Part shown: piece after piece, positions 12,088 to 23,854 of the stretch
Layout of the letters: every line of letters starts with the position of its first letter
How positions within the stretch are numbered: position 1 is the stretch's first letter
Notes under the pieces: model-generated
The model's database searches: none
What the model was told of the DNA's origin: nothing
What the model saw: only the letters and a program-made list of their open reading frames with translations
Program-made: the position numbers and the translations under genes
Source: Apodospora peruviana
Taxonomy: Eukaryota; Ascomycota; Sordariomycetes; Sordariales; Lasiosphaeriaceae
DNA: 64,000 nt
Reading direction: 5' to 3'
Assembly: GCA_033439685.1 (NCBI GenBank)
Contig: JAUEDM010000009.1
Location: forward strand, 682,001 to 746,000

Positions 12088-12095
12088 TATATAAA
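12088..12095 (+). promoter_or_regulatory. TATA box of the ketoreductase gene
   Basis: TATATAAA on the plus strand, 168 bp before the ATG at 12263. The intervening leader is C/A-rich, as expected for a fungal 5' UTR. Promoter of the extended-SDR gene. Confidence 0.6.
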
Positions 12096-12262
12096 CATCC
12101 AGCTCCGTCGCCTTCGAAACTTGGCATCAACCCAAGCTACCCAGAACGAACGTCAGAGGATCAATCCGACATCAAGTCCCCATATCAATTACTTACCTTA
12201 GGTAGTACTCGCCCTAACTCGCATTCCTCCGTCCTGCCCAGTGCCAACAAGAGAAACAGACA

Positions 12263-13358
12263 ATGGCCGCCCCAACAATTCCGAAAGGCTCCCTCGTCCT
12301 CGTGACGGGCGCAACCGGCTTCGTCGCAGCGCACATCATCAAGGCCTTCCTCGCGCACGGCTACAAGGTCCGCGGCACAGTCCGCGACACCACCAAGGCC
12401 TCCTGGCTCGTCACAGATGTCTTCAGGGCCTACGCCGAGCGCGGTGATCTCGAGCTGGCCGTCGTTCCGGACCTTGCGGCTCCGCACGCGTGGGACGAAG
12501 CCGTCAAGGGGGTGGCGGCCATCGCGCACGTCGCCTCCGTGGTAACCCTCGACACCGACCCGGCCAAAGTCATCCCGCAGACCGTGCTGGGCGCCACCTC
12601 GATCATGGACGCGGCGCTGAAGGAGCCGCCAGTCAAGGAATTCGTGTACACGAGCTCCATCGTGGCGTCTGTCATGCAGGTAGTAGGCCTTGACGCGCAC
12701 GTGAGCAAGGATTCCTGGAACGATGCCGCCGTAAAGATGGCTTGGGATCCTGCGACTAAGTCGGGGGGCGTGGTGTACATGGCCAGCAAGGTTGAGGCTG
12801 AGAAGGCCGTGTGGAAGTTCGTGGAAGAGAAGAATCCGCACTTTGGGGTCAACAGTGTTTGCCCGTCGACAATCATGGGCGAGCCGCTTCACGAGAGCCA
12901 TCTCAAGACCGGGAGTGCGTGGTTGAAGCAGTTGGTTGATAAGAAGTTGGATAATTTGATGTGGACGCCGGCTCGTGAGTTTTCTTAGTCCCTGCATGCG
13001 GCCGTGAAAGTTTCCTGACGACAACTATGCTTTATCAGTGTATCACGTTGATGTGAAAGATGTTGCGGAGCTCCACGTCGCGGCGGTCCTCGACCCCGAG
13101 GTGAACGGTGAGCGTCTGCAAGCTTGGGCGGAGAACACCAACTGGAACGAGGTCCTTGCCGTTTTGAGGAAGCAGTACCCAGAACGCGACTGGCTTCCCG
13201 ATATCGAGAGCCTGCCGAAGGACGAGAAGTTGTCGATCACTGCCCATTTCACACAGCCGCTGGCGCTGTTGAAGAAGTGGGCCGGTCAAGACGGTTGGAT
13301 CTCGCTGGAGCAGACTTTGAAAGATAACATGAAGGGGATTGATGCATTTGCAAAGTGA
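12263..13358 (+). CDS. NADPH-dependent aldehyde/keto reductase, extended SDR (dihydroflavonol-reductase / Gre2-like)
   Basis: Two-exon model: 12263-12974 and 13039-13358, 343 aa, intron 64 bp joined in phase (TPA-L-YHVDVKDVA). N-terminal nucleotide motif VTGATGFVAAH (about residues 14-24), the RGTVRD cofactor-selecting segment, YTSSIVAS near residue 130, and the active-site Tyr172-x3-Lys176 in VYMASK. Then CPSTIMG and the conserved YHVDVKDVAELHVAA motif in the C-terminal half. Length and order match fungal Gre2-type ketoreductases, which reduce aldehydes and ketones (for example methylglyoxal or pathway intermediates) in the cytosol using NADPH. A TATA box at 12088 and a Kozak-like CACAATGG-type context (ACAATGG) support the start. 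Third NAD(P)-linked reductase in 12.7 kb. Confidence 0.9.
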
Positions 13359-15932
13359 TACCACTGGCGCGTCGTGTCGGAGGCCGGCGCACTCCTCCTG
13401 CCGCCCGGCCACATCCAGTCGCTCGAGGTGTCGCAAGTTAGAGGCAGGGCTGAGCACTTTGCAGACCGTGACCAAAACTTCCATGTTTGACGACTCATGT
13501 GCCGGCGACTCTCCGACGAGTGACTTCCAAGCAGGACGGGCTAAGTCTTGGGAGTCATTCCTACTTAACTTCGACGCAAGATGAGCCAAGTCTTAGGAGT
13601 AACTATGATATAGCAGGTTCGAAGATTTGATTTCTGTTCTTTTGTTTTGGCAAATCTGGGATCTATGTGTCACATGGCCTCGTAATAGTCCTATTTGACC
13701 TTAGAATTCCTCAATCTTGATCTTCGTTGCCGGTACAGTGTTTTCCCTGAAATAAGTCTAGACTCTAGATCCAGCCACGCTCATCACTCACCCACGTGTT
13801 ATTTATCAGCGTCAACACCAACGAATTAGGAACGACGTGGCTTGGCTTGGCGCATCACGATAGTTCCTCACTCAGCAAGCCACAGTATAGACTTGCGTCC
13901 AGCCACCGGCTTGCTTCAACACGTGGAGGAACGGGTAGTAATGAACAGGATGTCTGGCTGGAAAGGACTGGATGATGCATTGTGAATGAAGAGTCGGGCC
14001 GGCCGGTTGGCTGCTGTGGCAGATTGTCTTTTGAAGTACGTAGGCAATTTCACGCTCCTGAAATTCCTGCACCTGATTCCAGTCTTGAACTCGTTGGAGA
14101 AGTAAGGTCCCAACCTTAGGATTTTCTCACGTCTCTTTTCCCAATCGAGTATCAAGTTTCACCAATTGTGAGGGGGTTGATGCAGGCTGCAAATTGCCAC
14201 TGACCACGCGTACCACGCTTCAGATTCCGCACGACGGAGGACCACTGCCAGCCCGGAGTCAGGCACTGCAGATTTTGTGCCGGCGGCAGCGCTCCTAACT
14301 GGACAGATCGATCCCGGCGAGCGAGCGGGCGGCACAGACCCGACACACTCCTCAAGTCGAGTCCTCTTCGAAATTCAAAATGCCTCACACTCTCTCTCAA
14401 CACTCAATCATCAATACCAACTTTCCTTCAAGACCGTGTAAAGAAGTAGCCACTCGAGGCAGCCGGGCATAAACAGTTTGCACCTTTGTGAGGTCCGACG
14501 GGTTGTTAGGTTCGTCCGGCCTCGACTGCACGGACTTCCCGTAGGGCTGGGCGGCTGGCCCGCTGGGCTTGGCCAGACCACCAAGATGGACTCCGGACGG
14601 CGGCCAGGTCAATCCAATCTCAAGACTCCGCAACTGAACTCAACCCTGATGAAGATCTGAGTGCTGACAAGTGTCAAATAAACTCTCCGGGAGCACAGGA
14701 GCGGGGTGATGGGTGGGTGACAGGCAATTTATGCTGCGGAATGCCGATACTGCACTATATTTTGTAGAAGCCAAATGACATTCTTTTCGCCTTCCCGTTC
14801 CGGGTTGACATCTTTGCGGGGAAAGCTTGGAGACTCGTATGGGTGATGTGCAAGGTTGAGCCTAGCTTCGGTCCCCGCTGTCAGCGCCATCACAAATCCA
14901 CCGAGGTGGCATCGTCGGATCGTCCACTGTCCACTGTAGTGGGTGTCTTCTCGAGCACATGACATGACTGTGTCGAAACAAATCCCAAGAGGTAGCCAGC
15001 GCGGCGCAGCACCGAGGCGACAATTGAAACGAAGAAAACAGCGAACAAAAAGAGAAAACGTCATTTGCATTGATCTTGTTAGCAGTTAGCTCAGTGTTTT
15101 AAACCGACTGTATCAAAATGGTGAGCCGAAATCCAATTGCTTTGCTGGTCCCGCATGATTCGACCCTTCGACCAGCCAGTCGGCATCGACGGCCGGAGAA
15201 GATCTACACAGCCACCCATGGTCTGCTGAAGAGGCCGGGGCCTTCCCCAGTGGGGTGGACTTCCCGTCTACATTCAAGTTGCCTCCCAAACATGGAACAC
15301 ACACCACACCATGACGTCGATTCCGTGATGCGAAACAATGGAGACAAAGGTGATGTTTTTGAACAATGTTGGACGAAAATAACACCATGGCTGGACTGTT
15401 TATCCAGAGGGGGTTGGTCATTATGGAGTTTTCGCGGCGTCGCGCCACTGAACTTGCACAAAAAAGGATTGGCGAATTGAACAAAGGTCGCATGCAAGGT
15501 ACCGAGAGACAAAGGACACAAAACACAAAACGGATGAGAATAAATAGAGTTTCAGGTTCATGCCCGAGCCGAGTAGTGACAACGATGGCGAACATTGTTC
15601 ATTAATGATAACAAAGAGGAAAAGCCATGCTGCTCTCTTTTGAGGTCGACGGCGCGAGTCTGTCCGTCCTCTGACGCCGTTCCTGCGCCGAGGAAGTTTC
15701 CAATCCATGCTATCTATGTACCCAAAAAGCCAAACTCCGCGACAGCGAGATGCCACTCTGCTGTCTGCCTGCCCGGAAATCCCAATTTACGCCCGCGCCA
15801 TTCTAATCCAACCTTTTTTTGGTGGTGTTGAGTCGCCTGTCGAACCCCGTGAAAACGCCATGCCCATATGTAAACCGAAAGCCAATATCATGTACAACGA
15901 ATGAGTCAATGACCAGTCTAGTGCCGTAATGT
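13359..15932. other. long intergenic stretch
   Basis: About 2.6 kb. Open frames at 15113-15595 occur on both strands without motif, start context or splice signals. The part next to 15933 is likely 3' UTR of the small minus-strand gene. No supported gene. Confidence 0.45.
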
Positions 15933-16391
15933 TTACATCATCTGGAAAAAATCCAACCGGTCTTGCTCCTCCTCCTCAAACTTCCTTCTAATCTCGGCCG
16001 CCTTCTTCTGCCGCGCGATGTGCTCCGGGTCGTTGACGCCACCCTCGTCCTTCAGCTTCGTGTCCGATGCCCGCGTTGACACCTGCGTAGACATCTGCGA
16101 ACCCGTCCACTGGTCGCTTGCAGCGACGCCGGCGTACGCCGAGTAGTTGTGGTGGACGTTCGGCCGGATGTTGTTGATAGCTGCTGACGGGAGCGGTGAT
16201 GTGTTGCGTGTTGTACTGTTATAGTTGGGATGTTGTTGACGACCGAGGAGCGGCTTCTCGGATACGTCCGAGAAGGCGCTGTCTGCGGAAATGACGCTAT
16301 CGTGGAGAGGTCGCGGCGCGAAGCTGCTGTGCTTTTCTTGCGTGTCCTCGTCGTCTCGTCTTTTCCTTCGGAAGAAATTTAGACAACCCAT
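15933..16391 (-). CDS. small conserved-looking protein with N-terminal lipidation signal
   Basis: Single exon, 152 aa. The N-terminus is MGCLNFFRRKRR: Gly2 is a plausible N-myristoylation site, Cys3 a plausible S-acylation site, and the polybasic run RRKRR would help plasma-membrane binding. The middle is Ser/Asn/Thr-rich and probably disordered. The C-terminus is a charged amphipathic helix (AEIRRKFEEEEQDRLDFFQMM). No enzyme domain. The ATG has good context (ATCACAATGG), and a CATATAT element lies about 55 bp upstream. The family is not named to me. The architecture suggests a peripheral membrane adaptor, but this is inference. Confidence 0.75.
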   Translation of the reverse strand: MGCLNFFRRKRRDDEDTQEKHSSFAPRPLHDSVISADSAFSDVSEKPLLGRQQHPNYNSTTRNTSPLPSAAINNIRPNVHHNYSAYAGVAASDQWTGSQMSTQVSTRASDTKLKDEGGVNDPEHIARQKKAAEIRRKFEEEEQDRLDFFQMM

Positions 16392-19300
16392 TGTGATGAT
16401 GTGTTGTTATGTGGTTGTGGGAGTTTCTTCGGTGGGTCGACGCAGGATATATGGGAGTGAGGAGTTTGTTCTCTTGTTGTTTGACGGAGTCAGGTAGAGG
16501 ACGTAGGTAGCTCTATGTCGTCGCCAAGTGGAGGAGGGTTGTTGATGTGTCGTGCAAGCGAAATGCTGGCAGATTAACGCAACGTCAGAGAATATCTGAA
16601 GTGATACAGCAGTTGATATGTATGAGTGAAGTCGAGAAGAGGGGTCACATGTGGTAGTGTTGCCATCATGATGGGCGGTGGGGGACGACGCGGTTTAATA
16701 CTGGGCCAATGAGTGCAACAAAGATGCTTGTTCAATGGGATGCATGCGCTTCTGTGCTTAGTGTGCTCGACTAACACGGCCCTAGCTCGATGCGGAGGTA
16801 CCGCTGCGTCGCTAAATCCCGGTTTGGCTTGGAGTCGGCTGCCGAAGGCAGGTTCTCCCCACCGGGGCCGAGGTCCTTGCCAGGGCCTTTTTGGGGTCTC
16901 AGGTTCCAGTGCTGGGATTTCGCTGTTGAAAAGAACACCTCAGCCACCCGTCGCAGGCTGCCCCATGTCCCATTGTCCAACCACCCCGGCCTCCCGCCCT
17001 CCTCCTCGCTCTTCTCGCCACACTTTGACTGCATTGCCAAGTTCGACTTGCAGCATATCTCAACCAGTCGTCGTGAGTTGGGCGTTGCTTCTTCCTGCAG
17101 GTTGGTTTGTCAGAGACAAGAGATGAACGGACAAAGGGTCTAGAAACGCAGACAAGAACCAACAGACATCGACCGGACATTTACCTCCAATTTTCGTGAT
17201 TTAAATTTGGTCTGACAGTTCATCTGCAACAAATAGGCAGTACGACTGTCAGGTACGACGAATATCGAATGCTGACAGCCAAGATGTCACCAACTCGGGA
17301 ACAAAGGATCAATTAGTCCATTGTCCATCACACATCGCACTCGATCCACACGCGCAATGGCATAACAGCACTGCACTCACTGCAGTGGCTGCACCACATT
17401 GGCGCGGTACTTGTGTATGTTTCAAAGGTACCACCTTACGGCACCACTGGGGGGCGCGGAATGTTCCATGCGTTGCGGGACCGAACGAAGGATCCGAAGC
17501 TTTGGGAATATTTACCCAATCTGTTACAAAATACGACGGTAGCACCCTTTCAGGAAGAAGCCGACCGCCAAAAAGATGGCGACAGTGTCATACATAGTGT
17601 CCACGCAAGCAACTTGCAACAAAGTTCAACCAAGCCCGAACCTTACGACCAAATTTAAATCTCCCAACATCAACGACTGCAACTAGCGCAGCGCCAGGCA
17701 CGAAACGATGCCATGAAGACAGCACCGCAGCCACGCGCGCGCCGTTGCATATCCGGGGATCCGTGTGCTGTGTGTGTGGTGTGCCTGAAGCTGGACCGAC
17801 CGAGCCACAAAACCGACCGATCCCGGCAGCTGGGGCCCCCCCCCCAGGTTTTGCTGTGCCGCTGGCACTCTCATAAGGCTTTCCACTTCCCACATGGGTG
17901 AGTATCTGAGATGCAAGACCCGATGATGGCCGATCCAAAGCACGAAATCGGGGCGGTGCGGGCGGGCGGGCGGGTGAAGCTCGAGAGGGACCAGGACCTC
18001 ACACGTCCCTGTGCCGCGGCCGACCAACCAACGGTCCCGAGCATTCCGCCTTACCACATGATGCGCTTGCGGATTGAAGGGGGCTCAGCTCGATGTCGAG
18101 CATAACCCCAGACTTTGCTCTCTTGGCGCCGGTTCGTCGCACCGCATGGTGCCTGGCCTGGCGCCTTTTCACGAAAATGAAACTCTGATCTTGTTGGTGG
18201 TTTTCTTTGTGTCCAGGCTGGGCGGCACCCGACTGGCATGTGGACCGTTGACGGTGGGCACTATATATCGACAGTACCGCTTGCAATTTGCATGTTGGTA
18301 TTGTAAGCCACGCGTAGACCTCTTATTCCTGTCGACAGGGGAGTTCTATCGCAGGCGGTCACTACTCTTCGGAAGCGAAAGGGGCCATCTTCATCGGCAA
18401 CCGCACTTCTTACCATCATTAACCTCTTGCCATGGGAGACTGGGAAAGGAGCGGATAGTCAACGGGATACTTATCATCGCCGTAGGGGGGCGAGGGCCGA
18501 TCAGGCGCCTGGCGCCTTTGCTATTCGGAGTGACATTTCCTTTTGATTCGATGCTGCCTGGGATCTGGGATCTGCGTCTATACTAATTCTTAAATAGAAG
18601 CAGTACCACACACAGACTAGCCGTGCGCGGCTGTTACGACATGGAGGGTGGGGCAGGAAGAAAGCCAGGTCCTGGGGCCACTTCGCCGCATCTGTTTCAT
18701 CGTTCCAAGCCTGCCTGGTCTTGAATGCCACCCTCGGCGAGGGCCAGAGACAGTTAATCACCGAGAGCCGGCGGCTAACTAATCATGATGCGTATTCTAA
18801 ACGATGCTATCAATCTCGTCTTGCCCCAGGGTTCTCTTTTCTTCCTTTAGCCAACAATAGTTGACAACTTGGTTAGGGTTACACAACTTCAGACCCGATG
18901 TTTGCGAGTCCGAACTCCTGGCGCTCGTGTTTGAGAACAAGTCTCGGATGGACCGGCAACTTCTTCACAAACGGCAGTGCATGAGGTCCAGGTCAGACAC
19001 ATTGCAAATACGCGTATAAAGATATCCCGAGTCCTTTGCCAGGCCTTGATGGGAACTTCCGGATCAACATCCAAAACAACTTGTGCCAGAAGGCTTTTGG
19101 TCTGGATGACAACTCTCTCAGAAGGACACTAGAAATCAGCATTCATGGAGCCTGGTCCTAGAGGTCGACTCGAGTGTGGGTTTTGGGAGGATATCATCAG
19201 CCGATGTTTATGTGAGCCAGCTACTACCGATCTTTCTTCAGTGCGAGGGAGCAAACACATATGAACTTTTCACTTGGAACCAACCGTACACTCAGATTGG

Positions 19301-21254
19301 CTGGCTATATGGCCATAAGGTTCTTTCTTGTTTTGCAAACGCTCGATATTAGGGAATCCAGGGGCCCATCCTCGCTTGCTTGCACCAGTGGCCTGTCCTC
19401 TTTTTCTTGTCCGTGACAGCCTAATGACTCCAGATAGAAAGGATTCTTTCTCTTGAATAGGACTCAGCTGTGATTAACCGCCGGGATGGTGATATACTGG
19501 ATACGATAAAACAAGCGTATTCTGAGAATTGGGTTGACGGCGATGATCCTCAGACCATACACACCCTTGCTGAAGAAGTTCAAGTTAGCAAAATAATCTG
19601 TTCCTGGCGCTAGTCTGAGCCCCCGAACTTCCCGCTGGCGGCTCTCACGGCTTTCTCACGAGGGATGCGAGTCCGATGAGGACATAGCGGGAGGTCGGGG
19701 TATTTCCGCTTGTGATGTCCTCCGTAACAGCTCTTCGGTTGATTAGCGAGCCGCGAAGCTGAAAGTTGAGGAAATTACCCTGCGTAAAACAAAGAATCAA
19801 CGGTACTGAAATGTCAATACCAACACCTGTTGAGCAGACGTCTGCTATCATTCCTTTTCACTTTCCTAGTCATGACTGAGTCTTGATATAAGTAACAGGT
19901 AGGAACACATCTCATCGGGAGCTGAATCACCGATCAAGCAAAACGCGGCAACTTTCCCTTTTGGCTGGCATATAGAGACCTTTTCTCAGACATGTACTTA
20001 TCTATAACGAACCTGTATAATGATGAAAAGAAAACTCAAATTCCCATCCAGTCAGGCGTTGTCTACCACGTCCGCAAGATTCCTTCAGCCGGTCATCATG
20101 TTGCCAACGGTACCTATGTATGTAAATGCAGAACCCAATTTCTGATAATAATATACCCTAGATGAGCCTAGCACAGGAATCCAAAGGTCTGCCTGACTAC
20201 CTACCTAGGTAAGGTATCCTCGGGGGCCGGACGGAGGTGTGACTCGGATCAGGTTTCTCACGTCAGATCGGGGTGCTCGGCGCGTAAGTTATGTTTCGTG
20301 TCATCCACTCACTCCCAACACACACTTATTGTACATATGCATAGTAGTGTTGATTTCTCGCTTTTATAACTGTAGATTATGGGTAAAAACGACAAAAGCA
20401 ATTTCGTTGGTTTTGTGCTCTGACATGTGTGTCGTGAGCCCAAATTCGGGGCATGGACCGACGAAGCTAACTGGGGTTAATCCCTACATGTATGTAATCC
20501 TTAAGAAACAGTAGATAGGTACGACGCAGAGGAGTCCGTAGACCTCGGGTCTCGAAATTAAATAAACCGTATTCGGTTAAGAAGACTAGACCTATTACTG
20601 CATCTCCTACAGAGTAGATACCTATCTGGCATTTCGTGACTGAGGCCGGAAGGTAAGCTAGCTCTACTCTTGTGTATTGGCAACAAAGGGGGAACCCTGT
20701 GATTTTCAATAGAGTAATTTGAGTTATGGTTTTCAAGTATTGGTTTACCCTAAAGTCAGCTTTGGTGTATAATAAACCATGGAAATGTTGCGGGAGAGAC
20801 TCTCATCAACGGGCAAAGAGGCCGAGTACAGAAAAGCCAATTCCATGTAGTAGAAACTTTAGCTGGCGACAAAGTTCAGCTTTATTCTGAGTCCCTTTTA
20901 CTCGACAGACAGCACATGCTCATAGACCGCCTTGATCCAGACCCTAGATGATACCCTTCGACGTGAATAAGTAGTTGGAACTATGTAGCAAGTAGCAAGT
21001 TTTGAGTTGAGGACGAAAACTCAAAACAACGAAAGCTAAAGTCTAATTATTTGAGTCATATATGGTCATAGGACCCATACCACAGTCTGTAATAAATACA
21101 AGAACAAGAATTTCCCTTTGGGACTATTTTTGACAGAACAAAACATTACCCAACTCAGAACAAGAAGAAACCCCATATCTCTCGGCCCCATTTCGAATTA
21201 TTTACATTCCACCAAAAAACAAGCCAACACGCCAATCACGTCGAAGGCCTCAAG
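16392..21254. other. 4.9 kb intergenic stretch
   Basis: Promoter of the lipidation-signal gene at the left end, then no coherent coding in any frame. A C-run (about 17836-17847) and scattered ACCTAGGTA motifs (about 20200) are the only simple features. A donor/acceptor pair (20285 to about 20376, plus) surrounds no convincing exon. Confidence 0.45.
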
Positions 21255-21523
21255 ATGTGCCTCCTAGCCTTCCCCAGCAACATCCTGACAACACCCCTCC
21301 TGTCCTGGGCGGCCGCCTGGTTATGGGCAGCGGCTCTGTCATTGACAGAAAGGACACGTGATGATCTAGAACTCGACCGGGATGATCCAACGTCGTGAGT
21401 TGCGATGTATCTAACCCTCCCTGTCGTGCTATTCCTCATCGCTAACCTTCAACCATCAACAGCCGTCTGCTCCAGAGCAGCACCCCCACTCCCCTGGTCA
21501 ACCGCATTCGCCGCAGCTGCTGA
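21255..21523 (+). CDS. possible small spliced protein, antisense to coiled-coil gene 3' end
   Basis: Exons 21255-21394 and 21463-21523 give 66 aa. The intron (68 bp) has a consensus GTGAGT donor, a GCTAAC branch site and a CAACAG acceptor, and the join is in phase. Residues 11-34 are hydrophobic (LTTPLLSWAAAWLWAAALSL), and the tail is acidic then basic. The second exon overlaps the 3' end of the minus-strand coiled-coil CDS. It may instead be a non-coding antisense transcript or chance. No homology known to me. Confidence 0.27.
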
Positions 21524-23854
21524 CCCTGCCGCCGGGTCCGGCGCAGGGGAGGCCTTCCCACTTCCTTGCTGCTGTGCCTGAGCATGAGCAGTAGCATGCT
21601 GTTGCGCCTGCGCCAAAAAGCTCGTCGCCGGTTTGCCCCCCCGCGTCGGACTGCTTCCCCTGCTCTGCCCGGGCATGCTCAACGTCCTGGCCCTCCGACT
21701 GCCCGGCCTAGGAATTATGCGCGACCGTGAACGCACCTCTTCCAGCGCTGGGCGAGCCTGTTCCTTCGAGATGACCAGCCCTTGCGTGATGGACATCAGA
21801 TCGCCGCTTTCGACCGAACACATGCTCGGCCAGACAACCAATAGAATCTCGTCGGGGTCGATTTCTCCCTCTTCTTCCTCCTCCTCTTCCATCATATCGT
21901 CAGTGTGACCTCCGTTATCATGGAAAGTGACAGCATCTGCCTCGCCCGTGACACTGGGTGTGACCGCGTCCGCACCGCCATCAGCTTCAACAGTCTCGAG
22001 CGGGCCGTCGTCGTCCATAATCACCGCGCTATCACCGCTGCCATCCAGGTCGGCACCACCAGAAGACGGCTGTCGCAGGAGATTGATCTGCTGATGCTGT
22101 TGGTCTTCTTCGTCCTCAGCCTCCGTAAACTCGGGCAATTCCAAAACCTGCCAATCAAAGTCGTCGTACGGCGGCCCAAAGTACGGCTCGATCTTAATCT
22201 GCGCCTGCTGGATGCGCATCCACTGCTCGCACGCCAATTTGCACGCCGCTTCTAGTCCCGAAGTGAAGTGCTCAAACTGCAGCGCACCCAGAAGATGCTG
22301 CACGAGCCACGAGACTTCCCTCACCACATTCTTAACGCGGCGCGCGCCGACCTCCATCTGCCGTTCCGGCATCATCGCCAGTAATGTTGATCGCATGTGC
22401 GCTTCGCGGGTGGGATCTTCATCTTCTAGAATCCGTAGGAACTTGACCAGGTTCTCGTCGTCTTCGTCGAACAGGTAGACTGGACGGAAGACGTGGTGAT
22501 GTAAGGCGCGGGACAGGATGGCGAGCACGGCCGAGATGCGCATCCCCTTTGCTGCCGGGGTGTTGGACTGCGGGAGCGGTACTTGGAGTTGGGTCGCGTG
22601 CTTGAGGTAGGGCGAGTTACGCAGGTTGTTCCAGCAGGACGGGTCGGCGAGGATGTTCTCGTCAATGTCTGGCCGGAAGGTTTCTTCGACGAGGGTGACG
22701 ATGGTAGTCCAGATTTTGTCGAGAACGTTGACGCTGCAAAATACATATTTTGTTAGCGATTATCCTAGTGTTTCTGTAGTGTGAGATAGGGGGACCTACT
22801 AAATTTCGTCATTATCCCCATGCAGCAAGATCCTGTACTGATCCAAATCACCAAACCTGCCCGACATGACCTCCAGGCTCTGCTCCGTGTCGTTCAGCTT
22901 GGCTTGCAGGTCCTCGCCGTGAGCGATCGCATCCTCCGCTCGCGCGGTCTCGGCCGTCAGTTTGCCGTGCAGGTCCTCGATCTCTCCGTTCTTGTCCTCG
23001 ACCGTCTGCTGCAGCGAGGCAATCTGCTCCTCCGCGGCGCGCATCGACTCCTGCAGGCCCTCAATCTCAGTGTTCTTGCCCGCGATGGTTGCTTGCAGCG
23101 ACGCGATCTCCTCATTCGCCTTCGCAAGGGCCTCCTCGATCTGCTTCTTCTGCTCTTTGAGGGATGCGATGTTGTCCTTCAGCGCCGCAATATCGGCCTC
23201 CTTTGTTCGTTGAATCTCCTCGAGCTCGTCTTTCTCGCGCTGCAGATCAGCAATGTCCTGCTTGGCCTTCTCGGCGTCCGCCTCAGCCTGGGCCTTCCAC
23301 GCCTCTAGACCATTCTGAACCTCCACCAGCGCAGCTATTTCATCCGCCGCCTTCGCAGCAGCAGCGGCAGCAGCCTCCTCCACGCCCTTCTTCTCCTGTT
23401 CCACCACTTCTTTGGCGGCTTCTAGATCAGCCAGCTCCTTGGTCTTTGCGGTCTGCAAATCCGCCAACTCCTTGGCGGCCTGTTCCGCCGCCTCGGCAGC
23501 ATTCTTTTTCTCCTGCTCAAGAGAGACACCCGCGTCGTGCAGGTCGGCCTCTAATCTCGTCTTGGCGGCGCCGAGCTGCACGATCTCCTGGATCTTCTCC
23601 TGTATGGTCACCTCGAGGTCATGTTTCTCCTTCTCGAGCCTGGTACACGTGGAGTCGAGCTCGCCGCGGTACTTGTGGTACTGGTCCAGCACCTCGCGGT
23701 GGGAGTGCGTCAGCCGGTCGTTGCGGTCCTTGAGGAAGAGGAACTCGCTGAAGACGTCGGCCACGAGCTTGTAGTTGGGGTCGGTGGTCAGGTCGCGCAT
23801 GGCGCGCACGAGGCCGTCGACGGCCTGCGCCGGATCGATATCTGAGGAGCCCAT
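21449..23854 (-). CDS. large coiled-coil protein, function unknown
   Basis: Two-exon model: 23854-22800 and 22733-21449, 779 aa, intron 66 bp (GTAGGT donor, TTGCAG acceptor), in phase at NDEIY-VNVLDK. Residues about 60-345 form long heptad-type coiled coil rich in Glu/Lys/Ala/Gln with repeated EIASLQ / KNxEIExLQ phrases. A globular middle region follows (TTIVTLVEETF, then LAILSRALHHHVFRPVYLFDEDDEN). Next come an acidic low-complexity run (EEEEEEEGEIDPDEI) and a Ser/Arg and Gln/Ala-rich tail with many SR/SP sites. No nucleotide-binding motif, so it is not a motor. A structural or scaffold role is likely from the architecture. I do not recognise the family. Start is the only ATG before the first helix. 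Confidence 0.85.

Noticed and set aside
12185..13024. 279-codon open frame antisense to the ketoreductase
   Set aside because: Arises from the GC-rich codon bias of the real gene on the other strand; His/Arg/Gly-rich with no motif.
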